Positions 9,020 to 16,585 of a stretch of 64,000 bases of DNA are shown in pieces. Positions within the stretch are counted from its first letter, which is position 1, and the number at the start of each line of letters is the position of its first letter. The stretch is from an uncultured Acholeplasmatales bacterium (GTDB lineage: Bacteria > Bacillota_I > Bacilli_A > Acholeplasmatales > Anaeroplasmataceae): positions 22,816 to 86,815 of the forward strand of contig CALUQZ010000006.1 of NCBI GenBank assembly GCA_944323055.1. Direction: 5' to 3'. A program made the position numbers and the translations under genes. The notes beneath the pieces were generated by a model that did no database searches, was not told the DNA's origin, and saw nothing but the letters and a program-made list of their open reading frames with translations.

Positions 9020-9652
9020 ATGGAAAGAACAATTGTAGTAAGTGGTAAAGCTAATTTAAATATAGAACCAGATTTAATAAGAATGTCTTTATTATTAACT
9101 AATAAATTAGAAAAATATGAGGAGGCTATTAACGAGGTTAGTGTTTTAACAAGTCAATTGAAAGATATATTAGTAAATTTAGGAATATGTCGTAATGATA
9201 TTAAGACCCATATTTTTAGTGTTGAGCCATACTATCAAAATAAAGATAATAATTATGTGTTGTCAGGATATAAATATAGAAATGAATTAATTTTTAAATT
9301 TAAAAAAGATAATAAATTACTAAGTGATATTGTTAATGAAGTAGCTTTAAGTAATATTAATCCTTTTATAAATATATCATATGAATTATCTAATAAAGAT
9401 AAAATAAAAGATAAACTTATAGCTTTAGCAGTTAAAAAAGCTAAATCAGAAGCTAAAACTATAGCTAAGGCAGCTAATGTAGCACTAGGAGAAATCATTA
9501 AAATAAACCATGTAACAGCAAATCTAGATTTTGGAGTTAATACATTAAGAAGTGAAGGAGTTAGTGCATTAAGTAAATCTATTAATTTAGATATTGAAGC
9601 GGAAAATATTAATATTAAAGATGAAGTAGAAGTAGTTTTTTTAATTAAATAA
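9020..9652 (+). CDS. SIMPL (DUF541) domain protein
   Basis: The 210-residue protein fits the SIMPL/DUF541 family (BP26-like, oxidative-stress-associated). It starts with the typical ITVSGKAxxxxxPD pattern, here TIVVSGKANLNIEPD. It contains the conserved GY-Y segment (SGYKYRNELIF) and the helix rich in Ala/Lys (AVKKAKSEAKTIAKAA) that follows the central domain. No signal peptide or membrane anchor is visible, so this copy is likely cytoplasmic. Biochemical function is unknown for the family. An AAAGGAAGG site precedes the start, and it probably shares a transcript with the cysteine desulfidase gene. Confidence 0.82.
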   Translation: MERTIVVSGKANLNIEPDLIRMSLLLTNKLEKYEEAINEVSVLTSQLKDILVNLGICRNDIKTHIFSVEPYYQNKDNNYVLSGYKYRNELIFKFKKDNKLLSDIVNEVALSNINPFINISYELSNKDKIKDKLIALAVKKAKSEAKTIAKAANVALGEIIKINHVTANLDFGVNTLRSEGVSALSKSINLDIEAENINIKDEVEVVFLIK

Positions 9653-9658
9653 TACTTT

Positions 9659-9691
9659 AATAGCGCCATATTTTAATGGCGCTATTGTTTT
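9659..9691. terminator. Bidirectional terminator
   Basis: An 11-bp perfect stem (AATAGCGCCAT with ATGGCGCTATT, 9659-9669 and 9676-9686) lies between two convergent genes, with a T-rich 3' side. Confidence 0.75.
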
Positions 9692-10151
9692 AATCTAAAT
9701 CTATGAATTTAGCATTTATTAGTTTAGCTATATCCTTAGGATTAACTTTTACTTGATATCCGATTTTACCGGCAGATATATAAAAATGAGTTAAATTTAA
9801 AGCCTCATTAGCTATAAAAGTAGGCCATAATTTTTTCATTCCTATTGGCGAACAGCCTCCTCTTTCATAACCTGTTAAGCTTAATAATTCTTTAGTTGGT
9901 ATTAATTCTAAACTTTTTTGACCAATATTTTTAGCTGCTTTCTTTAAATCGATTTCTTTTAATACAGGAATGACTAAAACAAAGTATTTATTTTGATTCT
10001 TACAAACAATGGTTTTAAAGACTAAGTTTGGATCTAAATTTAAAGCATTAACTGTATCAAGTCCACTCTTAAATTCTTTTACTTCATAGGCTAGTTCTTC
10101 ATATGCTATTTTATGTTGAGCTAAAATGCGTATTACATTTGTTTTTAACAT
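9690..10151 (-). CDS. ybaK: YbaK/EbsC-type Cys-tRNA(Pro) deacylase
   Basis: The 153-residue protein is a YbaK family editing enzyme, which hydrolyses cysteine from mischarged tRNA-Pro. The conserved FKTIVCKN segment (with the family's key lysine), the ERGGCSPIGMKK loop and the C-terminal SAGKIGYQVKVNPKD segment are all present. The start at 10151 has GGTGAT seven bases upstream. A TTG four codons earlier lies inside that ribosome site and is rejected. The gene is monocistronic and convergent with the SIMPL gene. Confidence 0.92.
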   Translation of the reverse strand: MLKTNVIRILAQHKIAYEELAYEVKEFKSGLDTVNALNLDPNLVFKTIVCKNQNKYFVLVIPVLKEIDLKKAAKNIGQKSLELIPTKELLSLTGYERGGCSPIGMKKLWPTFIANEALNLTHFYISAGKIGYQVKVNPKDIAKLINAKFIDLD

Positions 10152-10205
10152 GTTTATCACCAAATATAAAATTATATAATATTTTAAATAAAAATCAATT
10201 TATAT

Positions 10206-10234
10206 TTGTGATTTTTTTAAAAAAGGTGTATAAT
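10206..10234 (+). promoter_or_regulatory. Promoter of the 10,272 gene
   Basis: TTGTGA (10206-10211) and TATAAT (10229-10234) are separated by 17 bases. The ribosome site GGGGTGAT follows at 10261. Confidence 0.75.
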
Positions 10235-10271
10235 CATTATGTAAGAAACATTATATATATGGGGTGATAAT

Positions 10272-10832
10272 TTGAGCAAAATACAATTATTTAAGGGAAT
10301 TAATTGTCCTGAAGTTTTTTTAAACGTTTTTCCTGATAATAACTATGAGGTTTTAGATGTGCCATTTGAGTTACGTTTAAATGACATAGATAAAATAAAT
10401 AAAGACAATTTGCCGTTTGATGATTTAAATCTTTCTAATTTAGATAAATTTTATTTTATGTTTAGTTCTTTACTAAAAGCTAATAAAGATATACTAAAAC
10501 ATTTAAATTTAATTATGGCTCCTACTTTAAAATACTGTGATTTAACAGCTGATTATTTGATAATTAGACATAATAGAGTTTTATTAGTTGAATTTTGTTA
10601 TGATCTAACTAGTAATAAAGATGATGATATGAAAGAATCAAAAGTAGTGTTTAAAATGAATAAATTAGAAAGTACTTTAAAAAAATATCTACCTGTAGAT
10701 ACAGTTGTTAAAACACACTTGTTTTTTATTCGTAAAGGTAACAATAATTTTGAAATTGATAGATTAGCTAGAGCAATAGATGAGTTTTATTTAAGAACTA
10801 CTAATAAAGATTTAATTAAGTTAATAAAATAG
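10272..10832 (+). CDS. Unknown protein with a possible nuclease-like core
   Basis: The 186-residue protein starts with TTG, set by the strong GGGGTGAT site four bases upstream; no ATG lies nearby. I do not recognise a family with certainty. The segment from about residue 90 to 150 reads TADYLIIRHNRVLLVEFCYD, followed by a basic helix and THLFFIRK. This beta-beta arrangement with Asp and Glu spaced by about 14 residues resembles the core of PD-(D/E)XK-type nucleases or nuclease-related domains. The usual lysine after E-x is a cysteine here (EFC). It has its own promoter and terminator. The nuclease idea is a weak inference. Confidence 0.6.
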   Translation: MSKIQLFKGINCPEVFLNVFPDNNYEVLDVPFELRLNDIDKINKDNLPFDDLNLSNLDKFYFMFSSLLKANKDILKHLNLIMAPTLKYCDLTADYLIIRHNRVLLVEFCYDLTSNKDDDMKESKVVFKMNKLESTLKKYLPVDTVVKTHLFFIRKGNNNFEIDRLARAIDEFYLRTTNKDLIKLIK

Positions 10833-10853
10833 GCATCGCAAGATGCTTTTTTT
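10833..10853 (+). terminator. Rho-independent terminator
   Basis: GCATC and GATGC pair around GCAA (10833-10846) and are followed by seven T residues. Confidence 0.8.
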
Positions 10854-10893
10854 AATTAATAATGCTATAATTAAGAGGTAAGAAGGTGTTAGA

Positions 10894-12870
10894 ATGAAAT
10901 ATTTATATAAAGAAGATTTTAGTGATTTTCCACTTGATGAATTTCCTTATGATATTAATCATAGTGCTTTAGGTGAATACCATACATTTACTATACCAGG
11001 TTACACTGGCAATTTTTATGACCCAATTAGTTTACATCAATGGCGCAGTAAGGACGGCAGTTGGTTAGTGACAAGTGATGGGACTAAAAATTACATGGAA
11101 CAAAATAGAGCAAATGAGGTTAGTGGTGCTTTTTTAAGTTGTTATCCCTTATTAGTTTTAAAAGATTATATTTATAAACCTTATACGATTAATTCAACAT
11201 TCTTATTTTATTCTATTGAAGAATATGGCGGTTTATCTTTCTTGTATCAAACATCAAGAAATTTATATGCTTTATTATTTAAAGAAAATGAAATTAAGGT
11301 AGTTTATCGATATGATGAAACTTTTACTACTTTAGCTTCTAAAGAATTTAAAACAGAAGCATTAAAGGAATATAGGGTGAAAATAGATGTTGGTTATAAA
11401 AAAGTTATTGTATATGTTAATGACTTACAAATATTTGATTTAGATATCATCTTTAGAATTGGTAAAGTAGGACTTATTAGTAAAGTGGCTACTAGATATT
11501 ATAATATTGATGTTTTATTGACAGATGAAATGTTTAAAGAGCATTTAACAGCTAAAGAAAGAGAAATTAATAGGCAAGAAGCAAAAATAAAGAAATATCC
11601 ATCTTTAAAGTTAATTAATAAAATTAATTTAGGTAATTTTGCTTCTGGTAGACAACTAAGAATAGCTAGATATGATAATAAAACTTATTTTTTATTAGCT
11701 CAACATCAAAAAAGGATTATGCGTGATAGTTTTGCTAGACTTTCTTGTTTAACTTGTTTTGATTATGAAGGGAACATCTTATGGCAAAAAGGGAAACCAC
11801 AAAATGATATTAATCATACGTTAATTAGTTGTGACTTACCTTTTCAAGTTGCTGATATTAATGGTGATAAAAAGCTTGAGGTTGTCTATAGTATGGATTT
11901 TAAAATATATGTTGTAGATTTATTGACAGGTAAATTAATAAAAGAAGGATTACCTCCAATTATCTATAAAGATCCTTTAGTTAAAAATGAGCCATTTTAT
12001 TATCTAAATTTAGATGGTTTGCGGGTAGCTGACTTTGAAGGCTTAGGGTATAGAGGTAACTTAGTTGTTAAAGACAGATATCAAAATGTATATGCACTAG
12101 ATGAAAACTTTAAGGTTATGTGGCGTTATCATCATAAAAATACAGGTCACTTTCCTTATATTTATGATTTTAATAATGATGGTAAAGATGAAATGTTTGT
12201 AGGATATGATTATGTATCTTCTAAAGGGGAGATTATATGGTCTGCCCCTTATAATAGTGATCATACTGATGAAATAATTTATACTAATTTAGAGCCTAAT
12301 GGTAAAAAATATTTAGTTTTAGCATCTGGCAATGAAGGCATGAATGTTTTAGATATGAATGGAAATGTTTATAAACATAATGAAATAGGTCATGCTCAAA
12401 GAATTAGTGTAGCTGATTATGATTTAAATAGGTATGGATATGAGATAATAACAACTGCTTTTTGGGGTTCACCAGGTATTACGCGCACTTATGATTATCA
12501 GGGTAATATAATAGCAGAAAAAGAATTTTTATCTAATGGTAATTTAGTAGCTCCAGTAATGTATGACGGAGTAAATACGCTATGTTTATTAAATGCTTCT
12601 GAAATAGGCGGGTTAATGGATTCTAATTTAGATATAGTTGTTAAATTCCCTTTAGATAACCATCCGAGTTTGTGCGCTGAGGTTTTTGATATTGATGGTG
12701 ATGGAATAGATGAAATTATTTGTTGGGATTTAAAAGAAATGTGGGTTTATAAAGCTTCATCTTACGTAAAGCCTAAATATGAATATGATAAATATAGTGA
12801 AGATGCCTTTAGTAATTATAGAGGTGAATTCTTAGTGAAAAAAGGAGATAATGATGAAAAAAAGGATTAA
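10894..12870 (+). CDS. Beta-propeller protein with jelly-roll domain, rhamnogalacturonan-lyase-like
   Basis: The 658-residue protein has an N-terminal part (about 1-215) with the look of a concanavalin-A/LamG-type sandwich and a C-terminal beta-propeller. The propeller carries calcium-loop motifs of the FG-GAP/VCBS type: DINGDKKLE near 321, DFNNDGKDE near 425 and DIDGDGIDE near 598. Such propellers are found in family PL11-type rhamnogalacturonan lyases. The downstream gene is a GH28 pectin hydrolase whose start overlaps this gene by 20 bases, which supports a pectin role. No signal peptide is visible. It could instead be a binding protein without activity; I see no catalytic signature that settles this. 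Confidence 0.65.
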   Translation: MKYLYKEDFSDFPLDEFPYDINHSALGEYHTFTIPGYTGNFYDPISLHQWRSKDGSWLVTSDGTKNYMEQNRANEVSGAFLSCYPLLVLKDYIYKPYTINSTFLFYSIEEYGGLSFLYQTSRNLYALLFKENEIKVVYRYDETFTTLASKEFKTEALKEYRVKIDVGYKKVIVYVNDLQIFDLDIIFRIGKVGLISKVATRYYNIDVLLTDEMFKEHLTAKEREINRQEAKIKKYPSLKLINKINLGNFASGRQLRIARYDNKTYFLLAQHQKRIMRDSFARLSCLTCFDYEGNILWQKGKPQNDINHTLISCDLPFQVADINGDKKLEVVYSMDFKIYVVDLLTGKLIKEGLPPIIYKDPLVKNEPFYYLNLDGLRVADFEGLGYRGNLVVKDRYQNVYALDENFKVMWRYHHKNTGHFPYIYDFNNDGKDEMFVGYDYVSSKGEIIWSAPYNSDHTDEIIYTNLEPNGKKYLVLASGNEGMNVLDMNGNVYKHNEIGHAQRISVADYDLNRYGYEIITTAFWGSPGITRTYDYQGNIIAEKEFLSNGNLVAPVMYDGVNTLCLLNASEIGGLMDSNLDIVVKFPLDNHPSLCAEVFDIDGDGIDEIICWDLKEMWVYKASSYVKPKYEYDKYSEDAFSNYRGEFLVKKGDNDEKKD

Positions 12871-14167
12871 AATTGACTATTTAAATTATAAAGAAGATGC
12901 AATTCAACAAGCTATAGATACTTTGTATGAACTAGGTGGTGGGACTGTTGTCATACCAAAAGGTATATATATTTCTAAACCTATTGTTTTAAAAAGTAAT
13001 GTATGTATAGAAACAAAAAAAGGAACTTTAGTTATTTTTGAAAAAAGAAAAGAATGGTATCCTTTAATACTTACAGAATTTGAAGGGGTTAAAAGAATAA
13101 GAACTGTTTCGCCTATTAGTGCTAATTCTGCTAAAAATATTAGTATAATAGGTAAAGGTGTATTTGATGGTGATGGTTTTAAATGGCGTCCTTTAAAGAA
13201 ATTTAAGGTTACTGAGAGATTTTTTAATAATACCTGTTTAAAAATATCTAATGATACTATTATGCCGACTAAAGAAGGTGGGATTTGGTATCCAACTAAG
13301 TCTAGTTATGAGTTGGCTGTTGCTGGAGATGAACCAAGTCCTACTAAAGAAAATATTGAAAAGTATAAAGATAACTATGATTATTTTAGACCTGTTTTTG
13401 TATCTCTTGTAAAATGTACAGATGTTTTATTAGATGGTCCGACTTTTAGAAATAGTCCAGCTTGGAATATTCACCCTTTATTTACTAATAATTTAACAAT
13501 TAAAAATTGTTATATTTATAATGAATCTTACGCGCAAAATGGTGATGGTCTAGACATTGAATCATGTCAAAATGTTTTGATAAAGGATAATATTATTAGT
13601 GTTGGTGATGATGGTATTTGTTTAAAAGCTGGTAAAAATAGAGAAGCTAGAATGACACCTATTCCAACAAAAAAAGTAGTAATTAAAGGAAATAAAGTGT
13701 ATAATGCTCATGGTGGTATTGTTTTTGGTAGTGAAATGAGTAGGTCTATTATTGATGTATATTGTGAGAATAACACTTTTATTGGTACAGATATTGGTCT
13801 TAGATTTAAGACACAGTTAGGTAGAGGCGGAGTTGTTTCTAATATAACTATTAATAATACATATATGCATGACATTTTAGGAGAAGCTATTATTATGACA
13901 TGTGGATATGAATTGTATAGAATGGAAAATGAATCTAGAGACATTGTTAATGAAATAGCTGAAGATGATTACCCGGAATTTAAAGATATTACAATAGAAA
14001 ATTTATATTGTACAAAAGCAAATATAGGAATTTCTTTAAAAGGTTTAAAGGATAAACCTATTAAAAATATCACTTTTAAAAACATTGATATTAAAGCTAA
14101 AAATGCTTTGATAGAAGAAAATGTTTTAAATATTAATTATGATAATGTAAATATAGTGGAGGAGTAA
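12851..14167 (+). CDS. Glycoside hydrolase family 28, cytoplasmic (second copy)
   Basis: The protein has up to 438 residues and is a right-handed beta-helix GH28 enzyme. The catalytic set is complete, numbered from the first ATG: NGDG with D232, GDD with D253/D254, the AHGG histidine H287, and R318-F-K320. It differs from the first GH28 in having NGDGLD rather than TTDGLD and an insertion near 145-175, so substrate use may differ. There is no signal peptide. Two adjacent ATGs (12851 and 12854) follow an AAAGGAG site; either may be used. It overlaps the propeller gene upstream and is followed by a nucleotidyltransferase gene five bases later. Confidence 0.92.
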   Translation: MMKKRIKIDYLNYKEDAIQQAIDTLYELGGGTVVIPKGIYISKPIVLKSNVCIETKKGTLVIFEKRKEWYPLILTEFEGVKRIRTVSPISANSAKNISIIGKGVFDGDGFKWRPLKKFKVTERFFNNTCLKISNDTIMPTKEGGIWYPTKSSYELAVAGDEPSPTKENIEKYKDNYDYFRPVFVSLVKCTDVLLDGPTFRNSPAWNIHPLFTNNLTIKNCYIYNESYAQNGDGLDIESCQNVLIKDNIISVGDDGICLKAGKNREARMTPIPTKKVVIKGNKVYNAHGGIVFGSEMSRSIIDVYCENNTFIGTDIGLRFKTQLGRGGVVSNITINNTYMHDILGEAIIMTCGYELYRMENESRDIVNEIAEDDYPEFKDITIENLYCTKANIGISLKGLKDKPIKNITFKNIDIKAKNALIEENVLNINYDNVNIVEE

Positions 14168-14171
14168 GTTG

Positions 14172-15077
14172 ATGAAACCAACATTAGTAATTTTAGCTGC
14201 AGGAATGGGAAGCCGCTATGGTGGTTTAAAACAAATGGATTCAGTTGATGAAGCTGGTAATAAGATTATTGATTTTTCAATGTACGATGCTTTAAGAGAA
14301 AATTTTGATGAGGTTGTTTTTATAATAAAAAAAGCAATTGAAAAAGATTTTAAGGAAGAAGTAGGTAATCGAGTAGCTAAACATATGAAGGTTACTTATG
14401 TTTATCAAGAATTAGATAAATTACCTATTGGTTATAAATTATCTGAAAATAGATTAAAACCATGGGGAACAGCACACGCTTTATTATGTTGTAAAGATGT
14501 TATAAATAAGCCATTCTGTGTCATTAACTCTGATGACTTTTATGGTAGAGATGCCTTTAAAACTATTCATGATTTTTTAGTTAGTACTAAAGATGATGAT
14601 AAAATGCATTTTGCCATGGTAGGTTATGAACTAAACAAAACTTTAACTGATAACGGAACAGTTACAAGAGGTGTATGTTTAGCTGATGAAAAAGGTTATT
14701 TAACAGATATTAAAGAAACTAAAGATATTAAAAAAGATGGTTTAAATGGTTTATATAAAGAAAATGATAAATGGATTAGCTTAAAAGGAGATACTTTAGT
14801 TTCTATGAACTTTTGGGGCTTTACACCAGCTATTTTTCCTTATCTTGAACAAGGTTTTATTGACTTTTTAAATTCAACTAATGATTTAATTAAAGATGAA
14901 TTTTATATTCCTATTTTTGTTGACACTTTAATTAAAAGAAATCTTTGCGATGTCTTAGTACTATCTACTAAAGAACAATGGTTTGGTGTAACTTATAAAG
15001 AAGATAAAGAAAATGTTGTTAATTCAATTAAAGCACTTAAAGAAAAAAATGTATATCCTAAGGTATTATGGAATTAA
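14172..15077 (+). CDS. Sugar nucleotidyltransferase
   Basis: The 301-residue protein is a GT-A-fold NTP-transferase. The signature LAAGMGSRYGGLKQMD near residues 8-23 binds the nucleotide, and PWGTAHAL near 96 and INSDDFYG near 118 are typical of sugar-1-phosphate nucleotidyltransferases. The sugar cannot be told. Similar enzymes in gut Firmicutes sit in glycan-degradation clusters next to sugar kinases, but no kinase is seen here. Its position after the propeller and GH28 genes suggests it activates a product of pectin breakdown, which is inference. The ATG at 14172 follows GGAGGAG; a TTG three bases earlier is not needed. Confidence 0.82.
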   Translation: MKPTLVILAAGMGSRYGGLKQMDSVDEAGNKIIDFSMYDALRENFDEVVFIIKKAIEKDFKEEVGNRVAKHMKVTYVYQELDKLPIGYKLSENRLKPWGTAHALLCCKDVINKPFCVINSDDFYGRDAFKTIHDFLVSTKDDDKMHFAMVGYELNKTLTDNGTVTRGVCLADEKGYLTDIKETKDIKKDGLNGLYKENDKWISLKGDTLVSMNFWGFTPAIFPYLEQGFIDFLNSTNDLIKDEFYIPIFVDTLIKRNLCDVLVLSTKEQWFGVTYKEDKENVVNSIKALKEKNVYPKVLWN

Positions 15078-15085
15078 AAAAATAC

Positions 15086-15114
15086 TTGCATTAAGTTATA
15101 GCTTTTGCTATAAT
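15086..15114 (+). promoter_or_regulatory. Promoter of the tRNA-Lys gene
   Basis: TTGCAT (15086-15091) and TATAAT (15109-15114) are separated by 17 bases. The spacer contains a perfect hairpin (TTATAGC with GCTATAA around TTTT, 15096-15113) that could also act as the terminator of the upstream gene. Confidence 0.75.
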
Positions 15115-15131
15115 TTAATTCGCAAGTAAAT

Positions 15132-15207
15132 GGGCCCTTAGCTCAGTTGGTAGAGCAACTGACTCTTAATCAGTGGGTCAAGAGTTCGAGTCTCTTAGGG
15201 CCCACCA
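15132..15207 (+). tRNA. tRNA-Lys (anticodon CUU)
   Basis: The 76-base gene folds as a full cloverleaf: acceptor arms GGGCCCT and AGGGCCC, D arm GCTC/GAGC, anticodon stem ACTGA/TCAGT around the loop CTCTTAA (anticodon CTT), and T arm AAGAG/CTCTT around TTCGAGT. The CCA end is encoded. It stands at the left border of the accessory island and is a plausible integration site. Confidence 0.97.
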
Positions 15208-15217
15208 CGCAAAAAAT

Positions 15218-15282
15218 AAAATACATAAAAAATAGAGTTTTATCGAATAAAACTTGTAATTAAACAATATATTATGTATTTT
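15218..15282. repeat. Nested inverted repeats just downstream of the tRNA
   Basis: A 10-bp inverted repeat (AAAATACATA at 15218-15227 and TATGTATTTT at 15273-15282) encloses a second perfect 8-bp hairpin (AGTTTTAT and ATAAAACT around CGA, 15236-15254). This could be a processing or recombination-related structure. No copy of it is seen elsewhere in the window. Confidence 0.5.
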
Positions 15283-15290
15283 CTACTATA

Positions 15291-15340
15291 TAAAGGGTGA
15301 TTTTAGAAATATTATTTTCTATGATACCCTTTATTTTTTT
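15291..15340 (+). terminator. Terminator after tRNA-Lys
   Basis: The arms TAAAGGGT (15291-15298) and ACCCTTTA (15326-15333) enclose a further AT-rich stem and are followed by seven T residues. Confidence 0.65.
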
Positions 15341-15619
15341 ACAAAAAAATTACAAAAGAATATATGATTCATGATGAAACAAATACAATGAGTGCCGAAG
15401 AAGAAAAAAATTATAACAAACATAATTAATACAACATCAAGAGAAAAATTAAATGATTATTTTAAATATTACCCTTGGTTCAAAGATAAATGTGATAAAT
15501 TAGGATTAATTTAATGGTTTGTCATAGGTGTTCAGTTTATAGTGAGAAAAGCAATGGAAAAAGGAATGTTTAAGCTTGCTAAAGAACATAGACTTATGTT
15601 TGAAAGGTGGCGCTAGGAT
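15341..15619 (+). pseudogene. Remnants of small genes in the island's left flank
   Basis: Three short open segments follow one another in changing frames. The first reads KITKEYMIHDETNTMSAEEE and stops at 15427-15429. The second, TTSREKLNDYFKYYPWFKDK, stops near 15514. The third, VRKAMEKGMFKLAKEHRL, stops at 15614-15616. Each looks like real protein sequence, but none has a convincing full-length start. The pattern fits decayed genes of a mobile element. I cannot assign families. Confidence 0.35.
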
Positions 15620-15838
15620 ATGGCTATTAAACCTTGTGAAAATTATATATATCAAAAAGTGGACTGGAAAAATCAAAAAATCAGACCAGAAATAAAGAAA
15701 AAAATTGATGATTGGGAAGATTTAACCCGAGAAGATTATGAAACTATGACCTATGGTGAATGGTTTTATATTTGGAATGGTTTTACTTTAGAAGATTGTG
15801 AATCAGGCAAAACCAAAGGTCATTATGTAATTGGTTAA
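15620..15838 (+). CDS. Small acidic protein of unknown function
   Basis: The 72-residue protein is rich in Trp, Tyr, Asp and Glu (for example DWEDLTREDYETMTYGEWF). The start follows GAAAGGTGG with about 10 bases of spacing. It has its own terminator directly after the stop. No membrane segment or known motif is visible. It sits among small frames between the tRNA and the helicase operon, so it may be a surviving cargo gene of an old integrated element. Confidence 0.5.
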   Translation: MAIKPCENYIYQKVDWKNQKIRPEIKKKIDDWEDLTREDYETMTYGEWFYIWNGFTLEDCESGKTKGHYVIG

Positions 15839-15849
15839 AATATCTTACG

Positions 15850-15875
15850 AACACGTGTAAAAACGTGTTTTTATT
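15850..15875 (+). terminator. Rho-independent terminator
   Basis: AACACGT (15850-15856) pairs with ACGTGTT (15863-15869) and is followed by a T-rich tract. Confidence 0.75.
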
Positions 15876-15897
15876 TTAGACAAAAGAGGCGTTTTAA

Positions 15898-16074
15898 ATA
15901 AACGATAATGATAAAGGAAAAGAACTAGATAAATTAGGGCTTGCAATAGGTGTATTTGTTAGTGGTTTGGTAGTCGGTTTTTTAATCGGCTTTTTATTGC
16001 TCATAATTTGGCTGTTTAAGCATTATTTATGTAAAGTGATATTTGTGCTAATTAAGCTAAAACATTGCTTATAA
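15898..16074 (+). pseudogene. Small membrane-protein frame without a standard start codon
   Basis: An open frame of about 58 codons encodes a charged N-terminus (NDNDKGKELDKLG) and one long hydrophobic helix (GVFVSGLVVGFLIGFLLLII). No ATG, GTG or TTG is available at its front. An AGAGG ribosome-like site at 15885-15889 is followed eight bases later by ATA AAC. It is either a gene that lost its ATG by a G-to-A change or a gene with an AUA start. The neighbourhood is decayed, so I favour loss of the start. Confidence 0.35.
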
Positions 16075-16104
16075 CTAAAATTTCATAGGTAAAACAAGGA
16101 TAGT

Positions 16105-16260
16105 ATGAGAGTTTTTACTTATAAATCAAAAGATAAAAAGAATTCAATAATAAAATATAGTTGTGATATAGCTATAGTTAATAATTACTTTATAAAAATG
16201 GTACCAAGAAAATTGTTTAATTTAATAAAAAAGCATAATTTTTACGAACGGCACGAATAA
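16105..16260 (+). CDS. Small basic protein of unknown function
   Basis: The 51-codon frame starts with ATG four bases after a CAAGGA site and runs to TAA at 16258-16260. The product is Lys-rich (KSKDKKNS, KMVPRKLFNLIKKH) and has no recognisable motif. It may be a real small gene or a remnant of the surrounding element. No terminator follows it directly. Confidence 0.3.
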   Translation: MRVFTYKSKDKKNSIIKYSCDIAIVNNYFIKMVPRKLFNLIKKHNFYERHE

Positions 16261-16473
16261 CAACCATCATCATATTATAAATTTTGGATAGAGTAGAATT
16301 ATTAAATGAAAACAATTTATGAAATGAGGTAAGAGAAGTTTATTTGGTCAAGAAAAATTATGATGATAGTCCTATAATAAAAAAATCTCATTCACTTAGT
16401 TCCGAAGTTGTGAATGAAGTTTATCCTAGAAATTTTACTGTTAAGAATATTTATTATTTATATTTATTAACTA

Positions 16474-16513
16474 AAATAGTCTACAAAATAGCTTTAATTG
16501 TAGGCTATTTTTT
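16474..16513 (+). terminator. Terminator insulating the helicase operon
   Basis: The arms at 16474-16486 and 16498-16510 pair over 13 positions with one mismatch and run into T residues. It lies directly before the promoter box of the four-gene operon. The 16261-16473 stretch before it holds only a doubtful TTG-started frame. Confidence 0.7.
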
Positions 16514-16515
16514 GT

Positions 16516-16521
16516 TATAAT
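16516..16521 (+). promoter_or_regulatory. Probable -10 box of the four-gene operon
   Basis: A perfect TATAAT lies 65 bases before the first gene. The matching -35 region overlaps the preceding terminator arm and is weak (TTTAAT-like), which may mean an activator or low expression. Confidence 0.5.
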
Positions 16522-16585
16522 TAGAATTAAGTAAGAGGAGCTTTTTTAAATTTTTGTTATATTTTTTTAGTTCGGGAGGATATGC

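Noticed and set aside
9253..9669. 138-codon minus-strand frame over the SIMPL gene
   Set aside because: It is antisense to a gene with clear family motifs and crosses the terminator.
16344..16520. TTG-started frame of 58 codons before the helicase operon
   Set aside because: Its end consists of a terminator hairpin and the -10 box of the next operon, and the ribosome site is poor. It is more likely leftover sequence.
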